DNA of 64,000 bases, taken from CAZDDB01 sp963843285. GTDB lineage: Bacteria; Acidobacteriota; HRBIN11; JAKEFK01. Below are positions 42,290 to 50,355 of this stretch, one piece after another. The stretch spans positions 183,610 through 247,609 of the forward strand of contig CAWJJO010000018.1 of assembly GCA_963843285.1 (NCBI GenBank), given 5' to 3'. The position numbers and the translations under genes were made by a program. The notes beneath the pieces are model-generated. The model was given only the letters and a program-made list of their open reading frames with translations. It searched no databases and was not told the DNA's origin. Positions within the stretch are counted from its first letter, which is position 1. The number at the start of each line of letters is the position of its first letter.

Positions 42290-42592
42290 ATGTCTACCGA
42301 GAACGATGAGGAGCTCAAATCCTTCCAAATCGGTTTGCGGTCGGGGGCTGCTGCCGGTTCTGTAAAAAGCGCTCCATCTGAACGTATCGAAATTACCAAA
42401 GAAGACTACCCAAATCTCACCACAGTCACACGCAGCAAGGCGACTTTCAAGAAGAAAACCGGCGAAAAACTGGAATCCTTCAAGAAAGTCCTCCGAGACG
42501 GAACTCCCGAGGAGAAAGAAGCTGCCGAGAAAGCGAAGAAAGCATGGGAGCGGGCTATGGAGGTGATTTCGCAAGTTTCGTTGAAGGAATAG
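42290..42592 (+). CDS. Small charged protein of unknown function, first gene of the secretion locus
   Basis: The protein of 100 residues (MSTENDEELKSFQIGLRSG) is strongly charged. Its C-terminal half is helical (EEKEAAEKAKKAWERAMEVISQ). An ATG pair at 42272/42275 would extend it by six or five residues. It lies 53 bases before the needle-like gene, on the same strand. In injectisomes small helical proteins next to the needle gene can be chaperones of the SctE type, but no sequence match supports that here. Confidence 0.6.
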   Translation: MSTENDEELKSFQIGLRSGAAAGSVKSAPSERIEITKEDYPNLTTVTRSKATFKKKTGEKLESFKKVLRDGTPEEKEAAEKAKKAWERAMEVISQVSLKE

Positions 42593-42620
42593 GCAACAAT
42601 TCTGTTCCATCATCCGATAA
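42593..42620 (+). promoter_or_regulatory. Candidate FliA-type promoter before the needle-like gene
   Basis: GCAACAAT (42593-42600), 12 bases, then TCCGATAA (42613-42620). The second box resembles the GCCGATAA -10 element of sigma-28 promoters; the first does not match the enterobacterial TAAAGTTT -35. The same pair, with 11-base spacing and a perfect GCCGATAA, occurs on the minus strand at 59223-59249 before another likely secretion gene. The RBS and ATG of the needle-like gene follow 12 to 25 bases later. Experimental proof is lacking. Confidence 0.4.
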
Positions 42621-42645
42621 GAGCAATATAAGGAGGAAGACAACA

Positions 42646-42891
42646 ATGGCAAACACAATTGGTCAAAATCTTAATGTTGGAATCACGGGTGCTGATGCGG
42701 ATCTCGGCCAGGTCTCGACCGATCTCAGTTCCTTCTCGCTTGAAGAGGCGGGCGGCACTTTGGGCGCGGAGTCACTCGAGCTTTTGAAGCTTCAGCAGAA
42801 AATTGCCGAAGATACACAGAGATTCTCGTTGATCTCCCAGATTCTCAAAGATAGAGACGACGCTGCGAAACAAGCAATCAACAACATCTGA
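42646..42891 (+). CDS. SctF-like needle protein candidate
   Basis: The 81-residue protein starts at the ATG 42646 behind AAGGAGGA. Its C-terminal half, LLKLQQKIAEDTQRFSLISQ followed by ILKDRDDAAKQAINNI, matches the pattern of type III needle subunits (YscF/PrgI/MxiH). In these a hydrophobic helix with L-x-x-L-Q, a Ser in the middle and a final K-x-x-D-x-x-K-x-I segment forms the polymer contact. Length is also right for a needle. The N-terminal half is low-complexity and Gly-rich. The call rests on pattern and context, so it remains a candidate. Confidence 0.55.
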   Translation: MANTIGQNLNVGITGADADLGQVSTDLSSFSLEEAGGTLGAESLELLKLQQKIAEDTQRFSLISQILKDRDDAAKQAINNI

Positions 42892-42906
42892 TGAGAGGAA
42901 TTTCAC

Positions 42907-43293
42907 ATGGCTGAACTCACACGGAACGATGAAAAAGTATTGTACGAAGCCGGTTATCTTTTGCTGCAAAAGGGAAAACTGAAAGCAGCCAGAGAAGTCT
43001 TTGAAGGACTCATGGCAATGACCCCTCAAAAGAGTCTTCCGTACGTCTTGATGGGAAGGACTTTTATTGCTGAGGCAAACTTTGAAGAGGCCGTTCGGCT
43101 CAATCGAAAAGCGGTTGAACTGGAGCCAGGAAATGCCCTTTCGATGGCCCATCTTGGAGAGGCACTTGTTGCCGCGAAGCAAAAAGAGGAAGGCGTTGCT
43201 GCTTTGAAAAAAGCCGCGGCGATGGATCCGGATGGCGCTCCTGGAAAGATGGCAAAATCCTGGCTGACGGCTATCGACGCGGGGTTGTTTTAG
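42907..43293 (+). CDS. TPR protein, likely type III secretion chaperone (SctG/SycD-like)
   Basis: The 128-residue protein is built of about three tetratricopeptide repeats: AGYLLLQKGKLKAAREVFEG, LMGRTFIAEANFEEAVRLNR, then HLGEALVAAKQKEEGVAALK. Small TPR proteins serve as chaperones of needle (YscG/PscG) or translocator subunits (SycD/LcrH). It follows the needle-like gene by 15 bases, which supports that role. A paralogue of the same design is encoded at 58424-58801 on the other side of the locus. Which substrate it binds is unknown. Confidence 0.7.
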   Translation: MAELTRNDEKVLYEAGYLLLQKGKLKAAREVFEGLMAMTPQKSLPYVLMGRTFIAEANFEEAVRLNRKAVELEPGNALSMAHLGEALVAAKQKEEGVAALKKAAAMDPDGAPGKMAKSWLTAIDAGLF

Positions 43294-43299
43294 CAAGTC

Positions 43300-43656
43300 A
43301 TGAAAATCAGATCGGGCGATCCATCCGCAAATCTACCGCCGGAACCGGAAAAAGTCCAGAAGAAAAAGCCGCCGGATCTTCCGGTTGAAGAGGCGCCATC
43401 GAGCGACGTAAGACAGACGCGGGCGAAAGACGCATCCGCCATTTCTTCCGAAGTACTGGCATCACTCGGAAAGATTCAGGACAAGGGAGAGCTTGGGAGA
43501 AAATTTGCAGATCTCGCTCTCGATGATTTTCGTGGATCCTTGCCGGCTGATGTTCTGGAAAGAGTGAAGAACATGCTGGCCGGTCAAATCAGCGAGGATC
43601 CATATATCCAGGAGAAGCTTGAGCGAATCTCCAGTCTTCTGGAAAGAGCCAGGTAG
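43300..43656 (+). CDS. Small soluble protein of unknown function in the secretion locus
   Basis: The 118-residue product has a Pro/Glu/Lys-rich, likely disordered N-terminal half (NLPPEPEKVQKKKPPDLPVEE). A helical C-terminal half follows (LGRKFADLALDDFRGSLPAD, then LERVKNMLAGQISEDPYIQE). It sits 6 bases after the TPR gene and 5 before the sigma factor, so it is translated with them. It could be an anti-sigma or chaperone-like factor by position, but no FlgM motif is recognisable. I make no call. Confidence 0.6.
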   Translation: MKIRSGDPSANLPPEPEKVQKKKPPDLPVEEAPSSDVRQTRAKDASAISSEVLASLGKIQDKGELGRKFADLALDDFRGSLPADVLERVKNMLAGQISEDPYIQEKLERISSLLERAR

Positions 43657-43661
43657 GATGT

Positions 43662-44345
43662 ATGGAGCAGACCGTAGATCTTGCCCCGGAAGCGGCGCGA
43701 TACCTTCCACTTGTCAAATCAATCGCGCTCCAGCTGAAGAAAAAACTGCCGTCAAACATCGAGCTGGATGACCTGATCGGCTACGGCACGATCGGTTTGA
43801 TGCAGGCAGTAAAAAGCTTCCAAACCGGCAAAGGCACCGTATTCAAGACTTTTGCCTTTTACCGGATTCGCGGAGCCATGTACGATGGACTCCGAAAAAT
43901 CGGCTGGCTGTCCCGTTCCGCATACGCCGAATACAAGCTCAGCCAGAAGTCGAATGAAGTGATTCAGGATCACGTCACCTCAGCGGAAGGTGTTGTGAAG
44001 CGGACTCTGGAAGCGGAAGCTGGCGAGTTGAAGCAGGTCTTGCAAAGCCTGGTCCCCGTTTGCCTATTGAGTATGGAAGCGGTGGATCGCATTTTGGCGG
44101 ACCGCAAGGGTGATAGTCCCGAGGCCGAGCTTCTGGAAAAGCAGACGAAAGAACGAATCAGCGCCGTTTTGGAATCCCTTGAAGAGCGGGAGCGGTTGCT
44201 TGTGCAGTATTACTATTTCGAGGATTTTTCTCTGGAGGAAGCAGGAGAAAAGCTGGGCATTTCCAGGTCCTGGGCTTCGCGGCTTCATTTGAAAGCACTT
44301 GGTAAAATGAAAGCAGCTTTGGTGGGACAAAAAAAAGTTGCGTAG
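43662..44345 (+). CDS. FliA/WhiG-type RNA polymerase sigma factor
   Basis: The 227-residue protein is a sigma-70 family group 3 factor. Region 2 is at about 12-85, with IELDDLIGYGTIGLMQAVKSF and FKTFAFYRIRGAMYDGLRK. A diverged region 3 follows, then region 4 at 165-220, with LEERERLLVQYYYFEDFSLEEAGEKLGIS. FliA directs late flagellar genes in flagellated bacteria; here it is embedded in a secretion locus without flagellin or hook genes. It probably directs this locus. Candidate target promoters are listed at 42593 and 59223. Confidence 0.88.
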   Translation: MEQTVDLAPEAARYLPLVKSIALQLKKKLPSNIELDDLIGYGTIGLMQAVKSFQTGKGTVFKTFAFYRIRGAMYDGLRKIGWLSRSAYAEYKLSQKSNEVIQDHVTSAEGVVKRTLEAEAGELKQVLQSLVPVCLLSMEAVDRILADRKGDSPEAELLEKQTKERISAVLESLEERERLLVQYYYFEDFSLEEAGEKLGISRSWASRLHLKALGKMKAALVGQKKVA

Positions 44346-44363
44346 AAAAGTTTTCGGAGGTGA

Positions 44364-44861
44364 ATGATGGATCCAATCTCAACAGGGGTTGCGAAACAGG
44401 TACACCAGAATCTCTTTGAACAAGCGGAACAAACGCTTCAGAAATCAAATCAGCAGGTTTCGGATTTCGAAAAACTTCGTGAGCAACTGGAACAGCAGGA
44501 TGCAAGTCAGTTGCAACAGATGGATCAGACAAATCCATTGAGCAAGCCTCCCGAAATCCAGCATGCGGGGGAAGTGCCTGGGGTTGATTCTCCGCAGAGT
44601 ATTTCCGAGGTTCAGGGAGTTCAGATTCCCGAAATCAAGAATATGGATGAGCTGCAGGGAATGGTCAATCATATTCGCACCGGCCAGACCCGGTTGAATC
44701 AGATTATTTCGGATGCGACCAGCGGTCGCACATATTCCCCGCAGGAAATGATTGCCATGCAGGCTGAAGTCGGGAAGATTACAACTGAGCTGGATCTTGC
44801 TACCAAAGTTGTGCAGCATTTTGTTGAAAGTGTAAAGACTACACTGAACATGCAATTGTGA
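44364..44861 (+). CDS. SctI-like inner rod protein candidate
   Basis: The 165-residue protein ends with GRTYSPQEMIAMQAEVGKIT and DLATKVVQHFVESVKTTLNMQ. This resembles the C-terminus of type III inner rod proteins (YscI/PrgJ), which read S-P-x-E-L-L-x-L-Q, then x-K-x-V-x-x-x-x-x-x-V-x-x-L-x-x-x-Q. The N-terminal part is Gln-rich and coiled-coil prone (DFEKLREQLEQQDASQLQQM). The position just before sctJ is the standard one for sctI. It has no signal peptide, as expected for a substrate of the machine itself. Confidence 0.65.
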   Translation: MMDPISTGVAKQVHQNLFEQAEQTLQKSNQQVSDFEKLREQLEQQDASQLQQMDQTNPLSKPPEIQHAGEVPGVDSPQSISEVQGVQIPEIKNMDELQGMVNHIRTGQTRLNQIISDATSGRTYSPQEMIAMQAEVGKITTELDLATKVVQHFVESVKTTLNMQL

Positions 44862-44865
44862 GCCT

Positions 44866-45672
44866 ATGAAAACAAAACAGCATCTTGTTGTTTGCTTGAT
44901 TCTGAGTTTGGCGTTTGTCTATTCCGGCTGCGGCCGGACGGAGCTGCAGCACGGTTTGAGTGAAGAGCAGGCGAATGAAGTGCTGGTAGTACTGCAGCAA
45001 AGCGGCATTGAAGTGAAGAAAGTGCGCGAGGAAGGGGAAATTCCTACCTGGATGATTGAAGTGCCCGGAAAGATGGCAGAGAAATCGTGGCGAATGATGA
45101 AGCAACACGATTTGCCGCGCCCGCCGGGAAAAGGCTTTGCTGAAACCTTTGGCAAGCAGAGTTTGATTCCCACCGCAATGGAAGAGAGGGCGCTGTATTT
45201 GCAGGCTCTTTGCAGCGAATTGGAGAAGACCATTCAGGCGATGGACGGAGTGATCATGGCTCGTGTCCATGTGGTTCTTCCGGAGGAACAACTCGTTCCG
45301 GAAGAGAACGCGACAGAAAACCGGCCGAAAGCTGCGGTCTTGATCAAGTACCGGCTGAATGCAACAGGGGAAATTCCGTATCGCGAGGATAGCGTGCGCG
45401 CGCTAGTTGCCAACAGCATTCAGAAGCTCGATCCAAAGGATGTAGTTGTCGTGGGGAATGAAATCCCTGCGACCGCCGCACCTGTTTCGAACCAGGCTGC
45501 GTCGTACGTGATGTTCGGGCCGCTGAAAGTATCTCCCGAAAGCGTTCCTGCGTTCAAGATTGCTGCGATCGCTGTGTTTGGTTTGATTGCGCTGTTATCG
45601 ATCGGATTGATTTTTTCGGCGCGCAGAAGCAGCAATCTGCAGGGTGAGATGAACCGGATTGCAACGCGGTAA
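44866..45672 (+). CDS. sctJ: SctJ, inner-membrane ring lipoprotein of a type III secretion system
   Basis: The 268-residue protein starts with a lipoprotein signal (lipobox YSGC at 18-21) and then GRTELQHGLSEEQANEVLVVLQ, a hallmark of YscJ/PrgK. Two ring-building motifs follow: EERALYLQALCSELEKTIQAMDGV with ARVHVVLPE, then the second domain KAAVLIKYR. A single C-terminal membrane helix (about 228-250) ends in a short cytosolic tail. FliF of flagella is twice as long and is not a lipoprotein, so this is the injectisome type. Four bases separate it from the SctI-like gene. Confidence 0.95.
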   Translation: MKTKQHLVVCLILSLAFVYSGCGRTELQHGLSEEQANEVLVVLQQSGIEVKKVREEGEIPTWMIEVPGKMAEKSWRMMKQHDLPRPPGKGFAETFGKQSLIPTAMEERALYLQALCSELEKTIQAMDGVIMARVHVVLPEEQLVPEENATENRPKAAVLIKYRLNATGEIPYREDSVRALVANSIQKLDPKDVVVVGNEIPATAAPVSNQAASYVMFGPLKVSPESVPAFKIAAIAVFGLIALLSIGLIFSARRSSNLQGEMNRIATR

Positions 45673-45675
45673 GCG

Positions 45676-46659
45676 ATGACACTTCGGGATCAGGCATTCC
45701 TGTATGCGTATTTGATTTACGGTCAACAGCGCGAGGAAATTTTTTCAGTTCTTCCTGCCGAACGGGTGCAAATGTTTAAGAAAGAGATCGGTAAGTTTGA
45801 GAAATTCCCGCGTGAAGTGCGGCTCACCATGGTGCTCAAGCTGTTCGGATACCTCTATCAGCACGTAAAGCAGAAGAATCTGGAGATGATCCATCCTTCC
45901 TGGATTGCAGAATCTCTGCGTAGAGAATCACCGATGGTTGTGCATGGAATTTTGAATCACTTTTCATCTGATTACAAACAGCGGCTGATGGACACGGCGG
46001 AGTTGTCCACAGGTCTGCTTTCAGCTCCCGAAAGATTTGAGGCCCCGGCAAAGATGCAGCTGATTTTTGATGTCTTTTGCGATCGTTTTGAAGCTATGAT
46101 TGCACCCTGGGGAAATCCGGAATTGTCTGTGGAGACGATATATCTCCTAAAGGAGGAAGATCTTCTTACATTGGTGCAGCAGGCCGGCATCGGGGAAATC
46201 GCCCGCGCGTTTGCGACAGCGGGCAAGAAGCCGATTGCCGTTGCAGTGTCCCGTTTTCCTGCTCATTTACACGAGGATTTTCTGGCACGGATCAAGAAGG
46301 CGCGTTCAGAAGATCCAGCGAAGCACAAAATGGCAGCCAAAAGGCTTTCGGAATACTCCACCGTTTCTCCGGATGTAGCCATGATGAATCTGGGATTATT
46401 CAAGCTGGCAGGGATCTTGAGGGGTAGGCCGGCTTTGCTGCGAAGAATTGGGCAACGACTCCCGCGGGCGATGGGGCTGATTCTTTTTGAGAAGGCCCTT
46501 GATGCCGAGTCGCTTCCCGGTGAGGCGGCAGAAATTGTAGAGATCCTCCGCGATTTGATCGCGGCAGGGAAGATCGACAAGTCCTATGTGGAAACACGAT
46601 TTGCGTCTCTGGATCCGGATGCGAGATCGAGGCGCACGAAGCGAAGCATTCTGGAGTAA
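45676..46659 (+). CDS. SctK/FliG-like cytosolic component
   Basis: The 327-residue soluble protein lies between sctJ and sctL, where sctK usually is. Its first third reads VRLTMVLKLFGYLYQHVKQK, then LEMIHPSWIAESLRRESPMV and VHGILNHFSSDYKQRLM. This echoes the FliG N-domain pattern in which H-P-x-x-(I/L)-A-x-x-L-x-x-E-x-P precedes an alpha-helical segment. The remainder is helical and basic (KKARSEDPAKHKMAAKR). SctK of canonical injectisomes is shorter. It may be the link between the ring and the SctQ-SctL sorting platform; sequence alone does not settle the class. Confidence 0.6.
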   Translation: MTLRDQAFLYAYLIYGQQREEIFSVLPAERVQMFKKEIGKFEKFPREVRLTMVLKLFGYLYQHVKQKNLEMIHPSWIAESLRRESPMVVHGILNHFSSDYKQRLMDTAELSTGLLSAPERFEAPAKMQLIFDVFCDRFEAMIAPWGNPELSVETIYLLKEEDLLTLVQQAGIGEIARAFATAGKKPIAVAVSRFPAHLHEDFLARIKKARSEDPAKHKMAAKRLSEYSTVSPDVAMMNLGLFKLAGILRGRPALLRRIGQRLPRAMGLILFEKALDAESLPGEAAEIVEILRDLIAAGKIDKSYVETRFASLDPDARSRRTKRSILE

Positions 46660-46661
46660 CG

Positions 46662-47342
46662 ATGGCTGAGACCAAAGGCAAGATCATCAAGAAGAGTATC
46701 AGCCCGGCGCCAAACCCGGATTACTCCGTTTCCGAAGGCCGGTCTTCTTCCCTGATTGAAAGTGAGGTTTATGACGCCTCTCAGGTTGCAAAAGATCTCG
46801 TCCAGAAGGCTCAGGGGCAAGCAACTGAAATTGTAGAGCAGGCGCGCAAACAGGCGGCAGAAATCCTTGCGGAAGCGCAAGAAGAACAGGAGCGGCTTCA
46901 TCGTGAATCTCTGGAGCGCGGTTATCAAGAAGGGTTATCCAAAACGACGGAATATGTGGCGCGCGCCGAAGAATATTATCGTCACATGGTCGAAAAGGGC
47001 AGGGATGAGCTGAAAATCCTCGCGGTAAAAATTTCCGAGAAAATTATCGGACGCGCTCTGGAAATTGATCCGGCAGTCATTCGCGACATTGTGAGTCAGG
47101 CGATTCGTACACTTCGCCAGCATAAGAGTCTGACGGTGCGATGCAATCAAGAAGACTACGATGCACTCAGACAGAATGAAGGGGAGTTTTTGAATCTGAT
47201 GTCGCGTGACGGTTCGATCCATTTTCTTGTGGATGCAGCCATTCCAAGGGGAGGATGCATTGTGGAATCTGAAGCGGGAGTTGTAGATGCAAGGTTGGAA
47301 ACGCAGTTGAAGACTCTTCAGAAAGTATTGTTCAGCAGGTAA
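46662..47342 (+). CDS. sctL: SctL (FliH/YscL), regulator of the export ATPase
   Basis: The 226-residue protein has a long Ala/Glu/Gln-rich coiled coil at about 40-110 (LVQKAQGQATEIVEQARKQ). The FliH/YscL C-terminal domain follows: LKILAVKISEKIIGRALEID near 125, then IRTLRQHKSLTVRCNQEDY and PRGGCIVESEAGVVDARLE. SctL dimers anchor the SctN ATPase below the export gate. Two bases after the upstream gene and three before sctN. Confidence 0.9.
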   Translation: MAETKGKIIKKSISPAPNPDYSVSEGRSSSLIESEVYDASQVAKDLVQKAQGQATEIVEQARKQAAEILAEAQEEQERLHRESLERGYQEGLSKTTEYVARAEEYYRHMVEKGRDELKILAVKISEKIIGRALEIDPAVIRDIVSQAIRTLRQHKSLTVRCNQEDYDALRQNEGEFLNLMSRDGSIHFLVDAAIPRGGCIVESEAGVVDARLETQLKTLQKVLFSR

Positions 47343-47345
47343 TGT

Positions 47346-48704
47346 ATGGCAGAACCTTTCATTGATGAATCATTGCTGGATTCCGGTCTGAATCTTCAGC
47401 AATACTTCGATTTGATCGATCATGCATCTCCAGTGGAAGTGAGGGGGCGTGTATCGGAAGTTACAGGTCTGGTGATGAAAGCATACGTGCCCGGCGCGCG
47501 TATGGGTGATCTTTGTTTGATCAGCAGTCATTATCAAAAGGAGCCGATTGCGGCCGAAGTCGTCGGTTTTCGCGAAGGACAGGTTTTTTTGATGCCGCTG
47601 GGAGATATGGAAGGGATCGGTCTTGATAGTGAAGTCACCAACACCAACCGCCCGCTGAGTGTGAAAGTAGGTCCCGAGCTTCTGGGAAGGATTCTGAATG
47701 GATTGGGTCAGCCGATCGATCAGAAAGGTCCGCTCCCCGAAAGGATGAAGACGTATTCGGTACATGCAAGCCCACCCGATCCGCTGCAGCGGAAGCGGAT
47801 CTTGAGCCATATCAGTGTCGGGGTAAATGCGATTGACGGATTATTGACGGTTGGAGAAGGGCAGAGGATCGGGCTTTTTGCTGCAGCCGGCGTGGGCAAA
47901 TCCACACTGCTGGGGATGATTGCCCGAAACACAGAAGCGGAAGTGAATGTGATTTCGCTGGTCGGAGAGCGAGGCCGCGAAGTGCGCGACTTTCTGGAGA
48001 AGGACCTCGGTGAAGATGGATTAAAGCGGTCCGTGATCGTTTGCGCTACATCCGATCAATCTTCCCTGGTGCGTTTGAAATCGGCTTATGTCGCCACGGC
48101 CATTGCGGAGTCTTTCCGCGATCAAGGTCTCAAGGTGATGTTGATGATGGATTCCGTAACGCGTTTTGCGCGTGCCCAGCGCGAGATCGGTCTTGCCATC
48201 GGAGAACCTCCCGCGCGACAGGGCTACACTCCTTCCGTCTTTTCTACATTGCCCAAGCTGCTGGAGCGGGCAGGCAATTCGGAAAAGGGATCGATTACCG
48301 CATTCTATACGGTTCTTGTGGCCGGCGATGACATGAACGAGCCGGTCGCGGATGAAGTCCGGTCTATTCTGGATGGTCACATTATTCTGGGGCGCAGGTT
48401 TGCCGCGGCGGGGCACTATCCAGCCATCGATGTTTCAGAGAGCGTCAGCCGTGTCATGGATACGATTGTGACGCCGGAACACAGAAAAGCAGCGAACAAA
48501 TTGCGTGAAGTGCTTGCCACCTATGAAAAGGAACGAGACTTGATCATGATCGGCGCGTATCAGAAGGGTTCCGATCCGCGCGTGGATTACGCGATTTCAA
48601 AGATCGATAAAGTAAATGAGTATCTCAAACAGGATGTCGGTTCCAAAGCCGAATTTGGTGAAGTCTGTAAGCGGCTCGTGAGCTTGTTTCAGGATGCAAA
48701 ATGA
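47346..48704 (+). CDS. sctN: SctN (FliI/YscN) export ATPase
   Basis: The ATPase of the export apparatus unfolds and detaches substrates. The 452-residue protein is of F1-beta type. It has the Walker A loop FAAAGVGKST with K185, the catalytic glutamate region SLVGERGREVRDFLEKDL, and Walker B LMMDSVTRFARA. QREIGLAIGEPPARQGYTPS is a signature shared by FliI and SctN. The length is standard and all catalytic residues are present. It is linked to the next gene by a four-base overlap. Confidence 0.96.
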   Translation: MAEPFIDESLLDSGLNLQQYFDLIDHASPVEVRGRVSEVTGLVMKAYVPGARMGDLCLISSHYQKEPIAAEVVGFREGQVFLMPLGDMEGIGLDSEVTNTNRPLSVKVGPELLGRILNGLGQPIDQKGPLPERMKTYSVHASPPDPLQRKRILSHISVGVNAIDGLLTVGEGQRIGLFAAAGVGKSTLLGMIARNTEAEVNVISLVGERGREVRDFLEKDLGEDGLKRSVIVCATSDQSSLVRLKSAYVATAIAESFRDQGLKVMLMMDSVTRFARAQREIGLAIGEPPARQGYTPSVFSTLPKLLERAGNSEKGSITAFYTVLVAGDDMNEPVADEVRSILDGHIILGRRFAAAGHYPAIDVSESVSRVMDTIVTPEHRKAANKLREVLATYEKERDLIMIGAYQKGSDPRVDYAISKIDKVNEYLKQDVGSKAEFGEVCKRLVSLFQDAK

Positions 48705-49198
48705 GTCTTACAAAGTACCGGTTGCAGCCTGTTTTGGATTCCAAAGAGAAGAAGAAAAAGGATGCGGAGAAAGCGCTTGCGAAAACCCGGGCTGAACTAG
48801 AGCGTCAGAAGAATATCTTGCAAGAGCGGGAAGAGGAAGTAGTAAAGGCGGTCCAGAGAAAAGACGACTATTCCGCTGATCTGATGAAGAAGATGGAGAG
48901 AGGTCTGGAGAGCGGTAAGATTACGGATGGGAAGATGTATCTGGAAGTTCTGAAACGAAACATTGAGGCTGCACGAAAGAGAGTGGAGGACCAGAAAAAG
49001 GTGGTGCAGCAATGGGAGCAGAAAGTGGAAGCGGCCCTGGTGAAAGTAATGGAAGCAACGAAAGAAATGAAAGTTATCGAAAAGCATAAGGAAAACTGGG
49101 TCGAAGCCGAAAAGAAAGTAATTGAGATCAAAGAAGAAAAAGAACAGGAAGAGGTCGCGCAGAATTTGTATGAGCAGGCGCGCAAACGAAGACTATGA
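48701..49198 (+). CDS. sctO: SctO (FliJ/YscO), central stalk protein
   Basis: The 165-residue protein is almost entirely charged coiled coil (KKKKDAEKALAKTRAELERQ, KRVEDQKKVVQQWEQKVEAA). That is the defining feature of FliJ/YscO, whose two-helix coil inserts into the ATPase ring. It starts inside the sctN stop and overlaps the next start by four bases. Sequence conservation in this family is poor, so position and architecture carry the call. Confidence 0.82.
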   Translation: MSLTKYRLQPVLDSKEKKKKDAEKALAKTRAELERQKNILQEREEEVVKAVQRKDDYSADLMKKMERGLESGKITDGKMYLEVLKRNIEAARKRVEDQKKVVQQWEQKVEAALVKVMEATKEMKVIEKHKENWVEAEKKVIEIKEEKEQEEVAQNLYEQARKRRL

Positions 49199-50349
49199 AA
49201 ATTAATCCGAATGCACCGCCGACAACGCCACCCGGATCGACTGGCGTGCCGCCCGGCCAGGCCAAGAAGGATGGAACGGACTTTGAATCCGTATTGCAGG
49301 AAACGGATGAAGATCGGGAGTTGGAATCTCAGGACCAGAAGCCCCGAGAAAGGAAATTGCCGCCAGGTCAGGTAAGACAGGCAGAGAAACAGGCTGTTGC
49401 CTCGCAAGGGCGGCGGGAGTCTATCCCATACACTTCGCAGGAAATTCCGCTTCCGAAAGAAGAAGTGGCACAGCCTCCCGCACAAGAAGTTGAAGCCGAG
49501 GAGCAATCTGTACAAGAGGTTACGACTGTGCCGGATCAGGATGTGCAGGAGGCGGGAGAAGAATCAAAAATGATCAAGGAACAGTTACCCCCCGAAAAAA
49601 TTGCTGTCGCAACAGATACCGGCGTTGACCCGAGTCAAAAAGCGAAACAGCCCAAAGATTTTTCAAACGCTTTGAAGCAACAACCGGATCAAGCTTCTCA
49701 AACCGGGCAGTCCGATGCGGCGAAGGCCGCGCCTCGAGCGGAAGGCCAGCAAGAGTTGTCGGAGGAAGACGTCAAATTGAAAGGTTCTGGGGAAGCGGAG
49801 TCAAAGTCTCACAAAACAACCAAGAATATTTTGCGGGACCAGGAAGTGAAACGCGAGCCGCTTGGCAGCCAGGCTCTGCCGGTTTCCGCATATCTGGAAC
49901 CCCCGGCGCCACCAAAGGAACTGGATGCGTCTGGACAGCCGGCTCTTCAAATTGCGGAAATTGAAAAAATTGTTGACAACGTTTTTGTCGGTGTGAACGC
50001 CAGTGGTGATCCGGAATTCAAACTGGATATGAATCTTCGCGAACTGGGCAATCTGCAAGTCAAAGTCACTCGCACTCCCGAAGGGCTCGTGATTCATTTC
50101 AATACAGAAACGGAGAAAGCGGGTCTGCAGCTTGGCCAGAATCTCCAGGCGCTGCAAACCACGCTCGCTCAAAAGGGTCTTCAACTGAATAACCTGCAGC
50201 TCACAATCCAGAATCAACCCGTTCCGATGAACGAGTTCGTTCAGGCAGCCCGCTCTGCTCCAGATTCCCGATGGTCCCGCCGTGAACCTCAATCCAAAAC
50301 AGAGCGCGCCCGGAAAGACAAGCCGGCGCCGCCTCCCAAGGGACGTTAA
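49195..50349 (+). CDS. SctP/FliK-like needle- or hook-length control protein
   Basis: The 384-residue protein has a long disordered region rich in Pro, Gln, Glu and Lys (residues 1-240). A compact C-terminal domain follows (about 260-350: LDMNLRELGNLQVKVTRTPE, then LQLGQNLQALQTTLAQKGLQ). This layout is typical of FliK and SctP rulers, where a flexible N-terminal measure precedes a domain that switches substrate specificity via SctU/FlhB. Only the C-terminal domain shows recognisable FliK character. Confidence 0.75.
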   Translation: MKINPNAPPTTPPGSTGVPPGQAKKDGTDFESVLQETDEDRELESQDQKPRERKLPPGQVRQAEKQAVASQGRRESIPYTSQEIPLPKEEVAQPPAQEVEAEEQSVQEVTTVPDQDVQEAGEESKMIKEQLPPEKIAVATDTGVDPSQKAKQPKDFSNALKQQPDQASQTGQSDAAKAAPRAEGQQELSEEDVKLKGSGEAESKSHKTTKNILRDQEVKREPLGSQALPVSAYLEPPAPPKELDASGQPALQIAEIEKIVDNVFVGVNASGDPEFKLDMNLRELGNLQVKVTRTPEGLVIHFNTETEKAGLQLGQNLQALQTTLAQKGLQLNNLQLTIQNQPVPMNEFVQAARSAPDSRWSRREPQSKTERARKDKPAPPPKGR

Positions 50350-50355
50350 TCCTCC

